5,710 nucleotides of DNA, taken from assembly GCA_903934275.1 (NCBI GenBank), contig CAIZNF010000206.1, positions 1 to 5,710 on the forward strand, read 5' to 3'. The notes under the pieces were generated by a model. That model searched no databases and was not told where the DNA came from. It worked only from the letters and a program-made list of their open reading frames with translations. The stretch comes from an uncultured Nitrosomonadales bacterium (lineage in GTDB: Bacteria > Pseudomonadota > Gammaproteobacteria > Burkholderiales > Gallionellaceae). Positions within the stretch are counted from its first letter, which is position 1, and each line of letters begins with the position of its first letter. This document shows positions 5,190-5,710 of the stretch, piece after piece. The position numbers and the translations under genes are program-made.

Positions 5190-5710
5190 ATGAGTTACGA
5201 CATTATTCGCGGGCAGTCACCTTATTCACGACTTTCCGATACCGAGCTGCTGCAAAAGCTCATCGGCGTGCGCCAGACACAAAAATACTACCGTGGGTCA
5301 TTGGGCGAGATGTTCAACACATCCGCACACCATGACGCGTTACCTGAGCGATGCGTCATCGCACGCGAGCTGGTCTGGCGATGGCTGAACGAAGAACTCA
5401 AGCGCGACTGCGTGCTGGACGCGCCGGATGCGGTGCGCGATTGTTTGCGTATCCACTTCGCCGGTCGGGAGCACGAATCGTTTGTGGCGATGTTTCTCGA
5501 CGCCCAGCACAGGCTGATCGCAACACACGAATTGTTCCGGGGCACGCTGACGCAAACATCTGTTTATCCGCGAGAGGTCGTCAAAGCGGCGCTCAGAGAA
5601 AACGCGGCGGCGGTCATCTTTTCACACAATCATCCGTCAGGTGTCGCCGAGCCCAGCAAATCCGATGAGGCGCTGACAAACGCGCTGAAGCAGGCATTGG
5701 TGCTGGTTGA
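5190..5710 (+). CDS. radC: RadC-family JAB/MPN-domain protein, 3' end outside window
   Basis: The visible 173 residues carry the RadC JAB/MPN core: REHESF with Glu96, [20 protein letters not shown] (115-134), and the metal-site motif HNHPSG (146-151) with Asp159 in EPSKSD. These supply the Glu, two His and Asp of a JAMM-type zinc site. The N-terminal ~75 residues do not resemble the helix-hairpin-helix region of chromosomal RadC; this shorter form is common on mobile elements. Family knowledge: RadC was named for a DNA repair phenotype later ascribed to another gene, and its biochemical activity is still unclear. I chose the ATG at 5190 because GAGGGG at 5177-5182 lies 7 bases upstream; an in-frame ATG at 5184 abuts that purine run. 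The gene follows the clamp-like stop by 15 bp. The C-terminus is cut by the window end. Confidence 0.93.
   Translation, partial: MSYDIIRGQSPYSRLSDTELLQKLIGVRQTQKYYRGSLGEMFNTSAHHDALPERCVIARELVWRWLNEELKRDCVLDAPDAVRDCLRIHFAGREHESFVAMFLDAQHRLIATHELFRGTLTQTSVYPREVVKAALRENAAAVIFSHNHPSGVAEPSKSDEALTNALKQALVLV

Noticed and set aside
1..5710. CRISPR array, tRNA, rRNA, insertion sequence or attachment site
   Set aside because: No regularly spaced repeats, tRNA-like arms, transposase or paired terminal repeats were seen on either strand by eye.

Overview
The window looks like an accessory segment (integrative element, genomic island or plasmid) of a Gram-negative proteobacterium, possibly a betaproteobacterium. 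The phylum call rests on an IHF-beta-type protein close to the enterobacterial sequence, sigma70-like promoter boxes and Shine-Dalgarno sites. The mobile-element call rests on the gene mix: a RadC-family protein without its usual N-terminus, an extra IHF-like protein, a cut-down DNA sliding clamp, a small acidic protein of a type common on such elements, and a tandem AAA ATPase. No integrase, relaxase, replication gene or element end is visible, so the type of element is not settled.

Layout. Bases 1-20 hold the first codons of a minus-strand gene that leaves the window. Bases 21-386 are AT-rich and show no gene. A minus-strand cluster follows, read 1329 to 513: a small winged-helix-like protein, an IHF-beta/HU protein, and a four-cysteine zinc-ribbon protein whose start overlaps the IHF stop by 4 bp. 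Bases 1330-1915 separate this cluster from a divergent plus-strand cluster. They carry a perfect 20-bp palindrome, a match to the IHF binding consensus, a promoter with a consensus -10 box and a long leader, and broken coding-like stretches.

The plus-strand cluster runs 1916-5710: a 105-aa accessory protein, a 690-aa double AAA ATPase, a small gene apparently broken by a 4-bp tandem duplication, a 216-aa beta-clamp-like protein, and a RadC-family protein cut by the window end.

Working model (inference): the minus cluster supplies DNA-binding regulators, perhaps acting on the shared intergenic region through the IHF-type site and the palindrome. The plus cluster supplies DNA-maintenance functions. 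The most unusual item is the clamp-like protein. It seems to lack ring domain 1 and about half of domain 3, yet keeps the three segments that form the peptide-binding pocket of DnaN.
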